Source of the DNA: Flavobacterium ajazii
Lineage (GTDB): Bacteria > Bacteroidota > Bacteroidia > Flavobacteriales > Flavobacteriaceae
Direction: 5' to 3'
DNA: 64,000 bases
Assembly: GCF_010614725.1 (NCBI RefSeq)
Contig: NZ_JAAEHL010000001.1
Coordinates: 372,001-436,000, forward strand
Below are positions 46,823 to 54,839 of this stretch, in pieces. Positions within the stretch are counted from its first letter, which is position 1, and every line of letters starts with the position of its first letter. Position numbers and translations under genes: made by a program. The notes beneath the pieces were generated by a model that did no database searches, had not been told where the DNA came from, and saw nothing but the letters and a program-made list of their open reading frames with translations.

Positions 46823-48313
46823 TTGTTACAGGCAATAAACATATCAAAAGAATTCCCGGGAGTAAAAGCACTTAATCAGGTAAATTTTAAATTTTATCCT
46901 GGGAAAGTCAATGCCATTTTGGGAGAAAACGGAGCGGGAAAATCTACCTTGTTAAAAATTTTGACAGGCGTTTATACCCAGTATGATGGTGAAATTCAGT
47001 TAAACGGAGAAACAGTTTCATTTTCGAGTATAAAAGAAGCACAAAATGCCGGAATTGCGATTATCCATCAGGAATTAAACCTGATTCCGGAACTTAGTGT
47101 AACCGAAAATTTATTTCTGGGTAGAGAAATTAAAACTTCCCTCGGACTTCTGGATTTTTCAAAAATGGAAGCAGAAGCAAAACGTCTTTTTGAAAAAATT
47201 CAATTGAACGTTTCACCAAAAACCCTGGTACAGCATTTAAAAGTGGGTGAACAGCAATTGATCGAAATCGCAAAAGCACTGCTTTGTAATGCTGATGTTA
47301 TTTTGATGGATGAGCCTACTTCTGCCCTTAGTGACAAAGAAATAGACAACCTGCACCGCATTATTTATGAGTTAAAAAAAGAAGACAAAACCATTGTTTA
47401 CATTTCTCATAAAATGGATGAATTATTCAAAATTGCCGAAAACTATACTGTTTTAAGAGACGGAAACAGTATAGATGAGGGAGAAATGAAAAATACTACC
47501 GAACAGGAATTAATTCGGAAAATGGTAGGCCGTGATGTTTTGATAGAGAAAAAAAATACTAATACTGAATTTCAAAATACTATTTTAAAAGTAGACAACC
47601 TTAATCTGATCAATCCAAACGATAAAAAAAGAAAACTCCTTCATGATATTTCTTTCGAATTAAAAAAAGGAGAAATTCTGGGCATATTTGGTCTGATGGG
47701 CGCCGGCAGAACAGAACTTTTGGAGACCTTATTTGGTATGCATCCAACGAATAGTGCTTATGATTTAGAAATTGATCAGAAAAACACTTTTCATAAAAAA
47801 CCAAAAGATGCTATTGAAAACAGATTAGCTTTTGTAACCGAAGATCGTAAAACAGAAGGACTGGTTTTAGGAATGGATATTTCATCCAATATCAGTTTGA
47901 CAAACCTTCCCACCTTTGGGCTTTTGAAACCGTCAAAAGATAAAAGCGCTTCAAAAGATTACATTGAAAAGTTACGCATCAAAACACCCTCTGAAATGCA
48001 GTTGTGTCAAAATTTAAGCGGTGGAAATCAACAAAAAGTAGTTCTGGCAAAATGGCTTACGACCAATCCCAAAATCTTAATGATGGATGAACCTACGCGC
48101 GGAATTGATATTAATGCTAAAAATGAAATTTACAATCTAATAAAAGAACTCGCTGCTGACCACATGAGTATTATATTAGTTTCTTCTGAAATCCCAGAAA
48201 TACTTGCCCTTTCGGATCGGATTTTAGTAATGGCTGAAGGAAAAATTAAAGCTTCCTATTTAGCTGCTGAAGCGAATGAAGATAAATTATTAAAATCGGC
48301 TTTACCGGAATAA
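46823..48313 (+). CDS. RbsA-type sugar ABC transporter ATPase (double domain), TTG start
   Basis: A 496-aa ATPase with two fused nucleotide-binding domains, as in RbsA, MglA and AraG. First domain: Walker A GENGAGKSTLLK, signature HLKVGEQQLIEIAKAL, Walker B VILMDEPTSAL. Second domain: GLMGAGRTELLETL (the usual degenerate loop), signature LSGGNQQKVVLAKWL, Walker B ILMMDEPTRGID. The start is TTG at 46823, 1 nt after the DUF2291 stop; no ATG exists nearby and the N-terminus LQAINISKEFPGVKALNQVN fits the family from its first residue. Confidence 0.94.
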   Translation: MLQAINISKEFPGVKALNQVNFKFYPGKVNAILGENGAGKSTLLKILTGVYTQYDGEIQLNGETVSFSSIKEAQNAGIAIIHQELNLIPELSVTENLFLGREIKTSLGLLDFSKMEAEAKRLFEKIQLNVSPKTLVQHLKVGEQQLIEIAKALLCNADVILMDEPTSALSDKEIDNLHRIIYELKKEDKTIVYISHKMDELFKIAENYTVLRDGNSIDEGEMKNTTEQELIRKMVGRDVLIEKKNTNTEFQNTILKVDNLNLINPNDKKRKLLHDISFELKKGEILGIFGLMGAGRTELLETLFGMHPTNSAYDLEIDQKNTFHKKPKDAIENRLAFVTEDRKTEGLVLGMDISSNISLTNLPTFGLLKPSKDKSASKDYIEKLRIKTPSEMQLCQNLSGGNQQKVVLAKWLTTNPKILMMDEPTRGIDINAKNEIYNLIKELAADHMSIILVSSEIPEILALSDRILVMAEGKIKASYLAAEANEDKLLKSALPE

Positions 48314-48327
48314 TTCTAACTATAACT

Positions 48328-49302
48328 ATGACTATCTCCTTAAACCACCCTCTTGTCAAAAAGTCGCAATCTTTAATTGCGTTGTTTCTTTTATGTCTGT
48401 TTATCAGCTTATTGTCTGATAAATTTATGACCAGCGCCAATCTTTGGAATGTATTAAGACAAATCTCTGTTAATGTTTGTATTTCTGTTGGAATGACATT
48501 AGTTGTTCTGATGGCCGGTATTGATCTTTCGGTAGGTTCTGTCTTAGGTTTTACTGCAGCAGTCTGTGCCGGTTTATTAAAAAACGGGCTCGCATTTGAG
48601 ACGATGGATTTATTTGTAGGCTTTACTGTTTTAGGCGCCATTTTAGTATCAGTACTAATTGGCCTCGTCTTAGGGCTCTTCAACGGCTGGGTAATTACGA
48701 AGTTCTCCATCCCTCCTTTTGTAGCAACACTGGCGATGTTAACCATTGCCCGTGGCTTAACAATGCTTTATACTGCAGGTATTCCTATTTCTAATTTAGG
48801 TACTGAATTTGAATTTATTGGTTCCGGATGGATGTTAGGAATTCCGGTACCTGTATGGATTTCCATATTCATGGTACTAATTGTAGTTTTCTTAACGAAT
48901 AAAACAACTTTCGGAAGATATATTTATGCTATTGGAGGCAATGAAAAAGCGGCATTTTTATCCGGAATCAACATCAATAAAATCAAACTGGCCGTTTACG
49001 GAATTGCCGGAATGATGGCGGCTGTTGGTGGTGTTTTGGTCACTTCAAGACTAAACTCAGCACAGCCAAATGCCGGTACAAGTTACGAACTGGATTCAAT
49101 CGCAGCGGTAGTTATTGGCGGAACATCGCTTTCAGGTGGCATTGGTACTGTTACAGGAACTGTAATCGGTGCCGTTATTATTGGTGTATTGAATAATGGA
49201 TTGGTTTTACTGGATGTCTCGCCTTTTTGGCAGCAGGTAGTAAAAGGATTTGTTATTTTATTGGCCGTGATTATTGATAAAATGAATCAAAAAAACAAAT
49301 AA
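48328..49302 (+). CDS. RbsC-type sugar ABC transporter permease
   Basis: A 324-aa inner-membrane permease with about ten hydrophobic segments. Family stretches: LWNVLRQISVNVCISVGMTLVVLMAGIDLSVGSVLGFTAAV, GLFNGWVITKFSIPPFVATLAML, YIYAIGGNEKAAFLSGININKIKL and IAAVVIGGTSLSGGIGTVTGTVIGA. It follows the ATPase gene by 14 nt. A 239-nt gap with an inverted-repeat element then separates it from the DUF1593 gene. Confidence 0.94.
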   Translation: MTISLNHPLVKKSQSLIALFLLCLFISLLSDKFMTSANLWNVLRQISVNVCISVGMTLVVLMAGIDLSVGSVLGFTAAVCAGLLKNGLAFETMDLFVGFTVLGAILVSVLIGLVLGLFNGWVITKFSIPPFVATLAMLTIARGLTMLYTAGIPISNLGTEFEFIGSGWMLGIPVPVWISIFMVLIVVFLTNKTTFGRYIYAIGGNEKAAFLSGININKIKLAVYGIAGMMAAVGGVLVTSRLNSAQPNAGTSYELDSIAAVVIGGTSLSGGIGTVTGTVIGAVIIGVLNNGLVLLDVSPFWQQVVKGFVILLAVIIDKMNQKNK

Positions 49303-49329
49303 TAACCCTTTACTGAACTTGTTGATATT

Positions 49330-49490
49330 GAAGTGATTTAAACTTTTTTGATTGAAGCGAAAAATAGGGATTTTTGCTTCAGATTTTAGCTTTTTTGCAC
49401 TGCATAGCAGCGCTACGGAGTAAAAAAACAGCTAAAATATGGGGTAAAAAAACCATTTTGTAGCCAATTGGAAAAAGTTTAAATAACTTC
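49330..49490 (+). mobile_element. MITE-like 161-bp inverted-repeat element inside the sugar operon
   Basis: Terminal inverted repeats GAAGTGATTTAAACTTTTT (49330-49348) and AAAAAGTTTAAATAACTTC (49472-49490) match at 18 of 19 positions. An inner stem pairs ATTTTAGCTTTTTT (49383-49396) with AAAAAAACAGCTAAAAT (49422-49438), and the centre contains GCAGCGCTACGGAG. ATT flanks both ends and could be a 3-bp target duplication. It has no coding capacity. It could be a miniature transposable element or a structured regulatory or processing element between rbsC and DUF1593. Confidence 0.6.
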
Positions 49491-49540
49491 ATTATCTATT
49501 TTAAAAGATAACTTCCAAAACAAGTAACTATAATTAAAAA

Positions 49541-50830
49541 ATGAATAAACTGATTTTAACGATTCTATTTTGTATTGTTTCTAAAACAGTAATTGCGCAA
49601 CAGCCAGTACCTGTCAAGCCTCGTATTCTGGTAAGTACAGATATTGGCGGTACAGACCCCGATGACAATCAATCTATGATACATCTTTTGATGTATAATG
49701 AGAAGTTTACTATCGAAGGACTTGTTTCTTCTCCTTCATTCGGTGAGGGCAACAAAGAAGAAATACTCAGAACTATTGATCTCTACGAAAAAGATTTACC
49801 AAAACTAAAAACACACGTCCAGGGATTAGCATCTCCTAAATATTTACGTTCTATAACAAAACAAGGAAGAAAGGGAGCTGCTCCATTGGAGGGTTTTACA
49901 ACACCAACGGAAGGTTCTGACTGGATTATCAAATGTGCTCTTAAAAAAAGCAAAGAGCCTCTTTGGATACTGGTTTGGGGAGGTCTCGAAGATTTAGCAC
50001 AGGCACTACATGACAAGCCTGAAATCCAAAAAAATATAAAGGTATTCTGGATAGGCGGCCCAAACAAAAAATGGAGCGCAAACAGTTACGCATACATAGC
50101 AATGAATTTCCCGGCTCTCTGGTTTATAGAATCCAATTCATCCTACTATGGATTTTTCTCAGATAATGTAGCCGAGAATTTGAACGGAAAAAATTACTAT
50201 AAAAACTATATCAACGAAGCTGGTTTTTTAGGTAAAGACTATAAAGAGAACCGCTATAAAGGCAGGCTTAAAATGGGCGATACACCATCGTTACTATATA
50301 TGATGGATGGAGACCCTAATAATCCAAAAAAAGAAAGCTGGGGAGGCAGTTACATTAAGTTTCAGCAAACTCCCAGAATTGTATTTAAAAGAAATACATC
50401 AGCACAGGACACAGTGCCAATCTTTTCGATTGTAGAATTTCACTTTAAAGGTCCTGTTGTAAATATTCCTAAAGATTCAGCTTGCATTACAATGACCGTA
50501 CAGGCAGAAATCGGAGAACAAAAATGGGACGGATTCTACACAGGTGATGGAAATTATATCGTCAGATACTCTCCAAAGCGCCCTGAAAAACTGACTTATA
50601 AAGTTACTTCGGACATTCCGGGATTTGAAACACAGACCGGAACTTTTCTTGTAAGCAATCTATGGCCTGGAAAATCCAATGTAACAGACTACAGTTTAGG
50701 CAAAAACTGGTACACAGACCGACCAAATCCTGAACTGTATGATGGAATCTGGCAAGGCGGAAAAACAGTTTTAAAATGGAGAAGCGATGTTCTGTTAGAC
50801 TGGGCTAAACGTTGGGAATGGCTTCGATAA
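49541..50830 (+). CDS. DUF1593 secreted nucleoside-hydrolase-like protein, short divergent form
   Basis: A 429-aa secreted protein (signal peptide to about TVIAQ). Asp-rich motif LVSTDIGGTDPDDNQSMIH (residues about 30-48) fits the metal site of nucleoside-hydrolase folds; WILVWGGLEDLAQAL, FWIGGPNKKW and KMGDTPSLLYMMDGD are the equivalents of stretches in the two longer paralogs. The C-terminus (about 300-429) is a beta domain different from theirs (WDGFYTGDGNYIVRYSPKRP). Placed between the importer genes and the kinase, it likely releases the sugar that the operon then imports, phosphorylates and cleaves. That role is inference. Confidence 0.82.
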   Translation: MNKLILTILFCIVSKTVIAQQPVPVKPRILVSTDIGGTDPDDNQSMIHLLMYNEKFTIEGLVSSPSFGEGNKEEILRTIDLYEKDLPKLKTHVQGLASPKYLRSITKQGRKGAAPLEGFTTPTEGSDWIIKCALKKSKEPLWILVWGGLEDLAQALHDKPEIQKNIKVFWIGGPNKKWSANSYAYIAMNFPALWFIESNSSYYGFFSDNVAENLNGKNYYKNYINEAGFLGKDYKENRYKGRLKMGDTPSLLYMMDGDPNNPKKESWGGSYIKFQQTPRIVFKRNTSAQDTVPIFSIVEFHFKGPVVNIPKDSACITMTVQAEIGEQKWDGFYTGDGNYIVRYSPKRPEKLTYKVTSDIPGFETQTGTFLVSNLWPGKSNVTDYSLGKNWYTDRPNPELYDGIWQGGKTVLKWRSDVLLDWAKRWEWLR

Positions 50831-50862
50831 TAAATAAACAAATTTTTACTGTAAAAAGATAA

Positions 50863-52362
50863 ATGAAAAAATATATTCTTGCCATTGATCAGGGTACAAG
50901 CAGTACTAAAACCATTATTTTTGACGAATTAGGACAGGCTGTTGCAAAAGGCAGCGTGGATCTAAAAACCAATTATTTTGACAATGGTTTTGTAGAACAA
51001 AATCCTGAAGATATTTATCAAAATGTTCTCGATTCTGTTCGCCTTTGTCTGAACAATTTTAGCAATCAGGGATTTCAGCTTACAGATATTGTTTCCTGCG
51101 GCATTAGCAACCAAAGAGAAACATTTGTGCTTTGGGACAAAAATGGAAAAGCATTGACTCCGGCAGTAGTCTGGGCTTGCAAACGTTCTATTGATATCTG
51201 TACCGATTTAATTGAAAAAGGACAAAATGATTTTATCAAACAAAAAACCGGTTTACTTTTAGATCCTTATTTTTCGGGGACTAAATTGCTTTGGCTGATA
51301 CAACATGATGCCGAATTAAAAAAGAAAACAGAAAACGGAGAAGTTTATTTTGGAACGGTCGATTGCTGGCTTTTGTACAAATTAACCAATGGAACCCATT
51401 TCAAAACTGATTATACCAACGCTTCCAGAACCCTGCTTTTCAATATTCATACGCTAAAATGGGATACTGAAATTCTTGAAAAATGGGGATTACGCCATCT
51501 AAACCTGCCTCTCGCCTGCCCTTCTTCGCATGATTTTGGAACATTTGATTTGAGTCAGATTTTAAATGATAATACTACTATTTCTATTCCAATTACAGCT
51601 TTAATTGGCGACTCTCATGCCGCTACTTTTGGAGAAGGCTGTTTTGAAAAAGGTACTGCCAAAGTTACACTGGGAACAGGAAGTTCCATTATGATGAATA
51701 TTGGAAATGGAGCCGTTTTATCCAATTCCGGAATGCTCACCACCATTTGCTGGAGTACAGAAAACCGGGTAGATTATGCACTCGAAGGTGCAATCGTTTC
51801 CTGTGGTTCTACTATCGAATGGCTAAAGAACGAATTGCAATTATTCTCCAATGTGGCCGAAACAGCAGTTATGGCAACGTCTATTGCTGACAACGCAGGC
51901 GTTTATCTGATTCCTGCTTTTAGCGGATTAGGCGCACCACACTGGCAAATGAGCCGAAAAGCATCTATTGAAGGAATGACTTTCGGAACGACTAAAAATC
52001 ATATTGTCAGGGCAGCTTTGGAAAGTATTCCCTACCAAATAAAAGATGTAGTTGAAGCCATGGCAAAAGATATGCAAGCTCCTTTAAAATCTATTTCGGT
52101 AAACGGAGGCTTGACTCAAAACCAATTTGTCATTCATTATTTAGCCGATTTATTAAGAATTCCGTTAAACAAGCAGCGAAACCCGGATGTTTCTGCTTTG
52201 GGAGCCGCTTATTTATCCGGCTTAAAAAGTGGTGTTTACAGCAGTATCGAACAACTTTCGAATCTTATTAAAAACCAAACTGAACAGGTTTTTGCCGATC
52301 TGTCAAATGAATTGCCGGCAAATGGATATCTGGGATGGAAAGAGAAAATAAAACAGGTTTAA
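50863..52362 (+). CDS. FGGY-family sugar kinase (glycerol-kinase-like)
   Basis: A 499-aa cytoplasmic kinase. ATP/sugar motifs: AIDQGTSSTKTIIFD, CGISNQRETFVLWDKNGKAL, VWACKRSIDIC, GTVDCWLLYKLTNGTHFKTDYTNASRTLLFNIHTLKW, AALIGDSHAATFGEGCF-type (read ALIGDSHAATFGEGCF), KVTLGTGSSIMMN and ISVNGGLTQNQFVIHYLADLLRIPL. GlpK-like sequence, but FGGY kinases change substrate easily and the operon context argues for a ketose (ribulose/apulose-type) rather than glycerol. It is the last gene of the operon, 32 nt after DUF1593. Confidence 0.92.
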   Translation: MKKYILAIDQGTSSTKTIIFDELGQAVAKGSVDLKTNYFDNGFVEQNPEDIYQNVLDSVRLCLNNFSNQGFQLTDIVSCGISNQRETFVLWDKNGKALTPAVVWACKRSIDICTDLIEKGQNDFIKQKTGLLLDPYFSGTKLLWLIQHDAELKKKTENGEVYFGTVDCWLLYKLTNGTHFKTDYTNASRTLLFNIHTLKWDTEILEKWGLRHLNLPLACPSSHDFGTFDLSQILNDNTTISIPITALIGDSHAATFGEGCFEKGTAKVTLGTGSSIMMNIGNGAVLSNSGMLTTICWSTENRVDYALEGAIVSCGSTIEWLKNELQLFSNVAETAVMATSIADNAGVYLIPAFSGLGAPHWQMSRKASIEGMTFGTTKNHIVRAALESIPYQIKDVVEAMAKDMQAPLKSISVNGGLTQNQFVIHYLADLLRIPLNKQRNPDVSALGAAYLSGLKSGVYSSIEQLSNLIKNQTEQVFADLSNELPANGYLGWKEKIKQV

Positions 52363-52475
52363 ACAGAATTAAAATTGTGTTACTAGTCCTAAATAATAGA
52401 TACAGATTATTTAGACAAATATCCTTAATTAAACACCTGTAGAAGCTTTTCTTTCATGTGTTTTTCTTTTAGTAT

Positions 52476-52802
52476 TTATGCGTCATTAATGCAATAATTT
52501 AATAATATTTCAGCTAGATTTAAGTCTGTTAAATTTTCATTCATTTTGTTTTTTGAATCTTCAATGAAGTCAAAAAAATAATAAAAATCAGTCAAATTAT
52601 AATACTTAACATTCTGAAATTCAAATTCAATTTTACCTTCCGTCTTTTCTATTTCGAAAAATTCTATTCCGTTGTTTATATTAAAAGGTTTTTGCATATA
52701 AATTTCCACAACTTCAGATTCAATATTTAGAGATTTATTTCTAAAAAATTCTTCCTTATTTCCTTTTGTTCTAAAATAATTTATTAGTTCTGTTAATGTC
52801 AT
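52476..52802 (-). CDS. Hypothetical protein, 108 aa
   Basis: Acidic soluble protein (LTELINYFRTKGNKEEFFRNKS, EIYMQKPFNINNGIEFFEIEK, FYYFFDFIEDSKNKMNENLT) with no recognised family or signal. Size, acidity and alternation of beta and helical stretches recall small immunity-like proteins, but no toxin gene is adjacent. It stands alone on the minus strand. Confidence 0.55.
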   Translation of the reverse strand: MTLTELINYFRTKGNKEEFFRNKSLNIESEVVEIYMQKPFNINNGIEFFEIEKTEGKIEFEFQNVKYYNLTDFYYFFDFIEDSKNKMNENLTDLNLAEILLNYCINDA

Positions 52803-53218
52803 GTTTCAGATAATTGTATACTATTCTGATTCTTCAGAGTAATTGCTAAATATTCCTTAGACTTGCGTCAGTTGTTAAAATCCGATTGAGTTCTTTCTGC
52901 TAAGATAATGCTTTTTAGAAATTAGAAATTCCTGATGATTAAAAAGCTGCAATTACGCTAATGTGTTGTTGTATGCTGTGCCTTACATTTAATTTCGCTA
53001 TTGAAAAAATCGCAATAATATTAGCTAATTCTCCATTCAGATTTTATAGAATGATTTGTTTTCATTTATTCTATTTAATGAACGTATGCGAAATTTTTTC
53101 GTTGTATGTTTCCTCAAAAATAACCCAAAAGATTACAATCATCAAAAGAAAATTGATTGCCCTCTTCCCTTCTAAACAAAACTTATTTAAACAAAAAAAT
53201 TACAGATTGAACTATTGA
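52803..53218. other. Gene-free AT-rich interval
   Basis: About 415 bp. A plus-strand frame at 52961-53218 is open but its translation is Cys/Phe-rich, lacks a family and overlaps no promoter; I do not call it. No terminator was found for the broken DUF1593 gene on the right. Confidence 0.5.
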
Positions 53219-54671
53219 TTATTCTTTAACTGTAACAATAACTCTTTGATATCTCGTCAAACGAGGAAAACCATGATCAGTGACTGCCAGAATGATATGC
53301 ATAGTTCCGAGACCTGGTTCCATAACCCGCTTAGCAGGAACTACAAAAGAAGCTTCCTGCTGATCAAAGTTTTGTATTTCAATCGGCTGCCCGCTTTTTC
53401 CGCTTGAAACCGGAAAAGTTCCTGCTTCGGAGTAAAAGAACCAATTGTATGAAAGCGCATCTCCATCAGGATCATTGGAGCCTTTGGCACTTAATTTAAT
53501 CAAATCCCCTTTTTTAGCATTGATATAGCTATCATGTTCTAATTTTACAACAGGCGGATGGTTGGCCTTTTTATAATCTTTAATGGTCCAGTCCATTCTT
53601 GCTGCAAAATCATTCTGAAAAGCCTCTCTCCATCTCCATATTGTTTCATGGTTTCCTTCATGCCAGCGACCATCATTACCTAATACTTCATCTTCTGCAT
53701 CGGTCCATATCGGACGACTTTCGGCTAGCAGATGCCATTTTTGTTTTCTTGGCGTGTATAATTCATAACGGCCTCCCCAGCCTCCATATTCGGGATGCTC
53801 AGAAACATTTAATCCGTTGTTAATTAATGACAAAAATGACGGAGTATCACCTTCCATCAAAAATTCCCAAAAGGGATATTGGGCTCCCAGAGGGCCTTTA
53901 GATCTTATATTTTTACCCAGCCATTCGTTCGAAACAATAGTAAAATCGGCACCATCACATCGGGCGTGAAAAAAATCACCACTAATACCACTCCAGGTAG
54001 CATGATGATAAGCACCACCCTGATTAAATCCAGGACTTACTATATAAAACAAATTTGAAAATTCCTTACGAATCCACGGTCCGCTATCGTCCTGATCACA
54101 CCCTCAATTTTGATACGAACTTTTCTAATTCTTTTGCAGAACGTGTCTGTTTTACTTTCCATAATGCCTGCCCTAATACATTTGGCCCTCCCCAAACCGG
54201 AACCCATAATGGCCTCGCATCATTTTTATCAACAGACTGAATTAATAATTCTGAAGCAGGCGAATCATGTCCTTTTCCGATAGCCTGCATTCCATATTTT
54301 GGTAATCCTTCTGTAATAACAGACTTCAAATAATCACCGGTTGGAAAACCTGTTTCATGTTTTTCCAGATTATCTCTTACTTTGGTATAAGCTTCAACAA
54401 TTTCCTCCACACGGTATTTTGCAACCTTTTCTTTTTGATGAATCGAAGTCGTTGCTGTAATTCCTTCAATATCATAATTATTGGCATACACTAAAAACCG
54501 AACCAGTGACATCGCATCATCAGGCTCATTTTCTATATCAGTGAGTACAAAAACTCTTGGTTTGATCTGAGCAGTGACAAAAGTTGTAACTAAAAACAGT
54601 CCAATGAATATTTTAAACGGAGAAAAATAGCTTAAATTAATCTTCTGTTTTGTTCTTTTCGAATGATCCAT
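53219..54671 (-). pseudogene. DUF1593 gene broken by a frameshift (about 11-nt deletion)
   Basis: Two reading frames make up one DUF1593 protein of about 480 aa. The 5' part (54671 to 54096) has signal peptide and [31 protein letters not shown] and ends ...EKFVSKLRV then TGA. The rest, in another frame, restarts at GATCAGGACGATAGCGGACC (54099-54080; D-Q-D-D-S-G-P) and runs to the stop at 53219. In the intact paralog (15923-17326) the join reads [16 protein letters not shown]; here the codons for YTIS are reduced to one T. The C-terminal domain ([15 protein letters not shown]) is otherwise unspoiled, so the loss is recent. No slippery heptamer is present, so programmed frameshifting is unlikely. 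Confidence 0.85.
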
Positions 54672-54715
54672 AATCAGTTATTATTTTAGAATAGTGCACT
54701 GCGAATATACAAAAA

Positions 54716-54757
54716 GCAAACAAAAGAAAATAAAAACAAATAAAAGAAACAAAATAC
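54716..54757 (-). promoter_or_regulatory. Candidate DeoR-family operator before the broken DUF1593 gene
   Basis: On the minus strand, units TTTCTTTTAT, TTGTTTTTAT and TTTCTTTTGT follow each other at exactly 10-bp steps, then TTGCTTTTTG. The match to the repeats at 41122-41171 includes TTTTATTTTCTTTT followed by TTTGCTT. It lies 45-85 nt before the start codon, suggesting that this gene belonged to the same regulon as the sugar operon. Confidence 0.4.
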
Positions 54758-54839
54758 CGTAGGCACTGCAAAATCATTTATTCTCAATTTTCTTATAATC
54801 CTGTAAGATGATTTAATATTTTATGACTAAATTGGTAGT

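Noticed and set aside
48246-48746. Minus-strand frame of 166 codons across rbsA/rbsC
   Set aside because: Antisense to two genes with clear ABC transporter motifs.
50863-52362. Kinase taken as ordinary glycerol kinase of glycerol metabolism
   Set aside because: No glpF or glpD nearby and it closes a sugar isomerase-transketolase-importer operon; sequence likeness to GlpK alone does not fix the substrate.
52961-53218. Plus-strand open frame of 85 codons
   Set aside because: Cys/Phe/Ile-rich translation, no family, no start signal, ends against the stop of the broken DUF1593 gene; more likely chance in AT-rich DNA.
54080-54110. Programmed frameshift considered for the split DUF1593 gene
   Set aside because: No slippery heptamer or stem-loop at the join, and the paralog shows that about 11 nt are missing.
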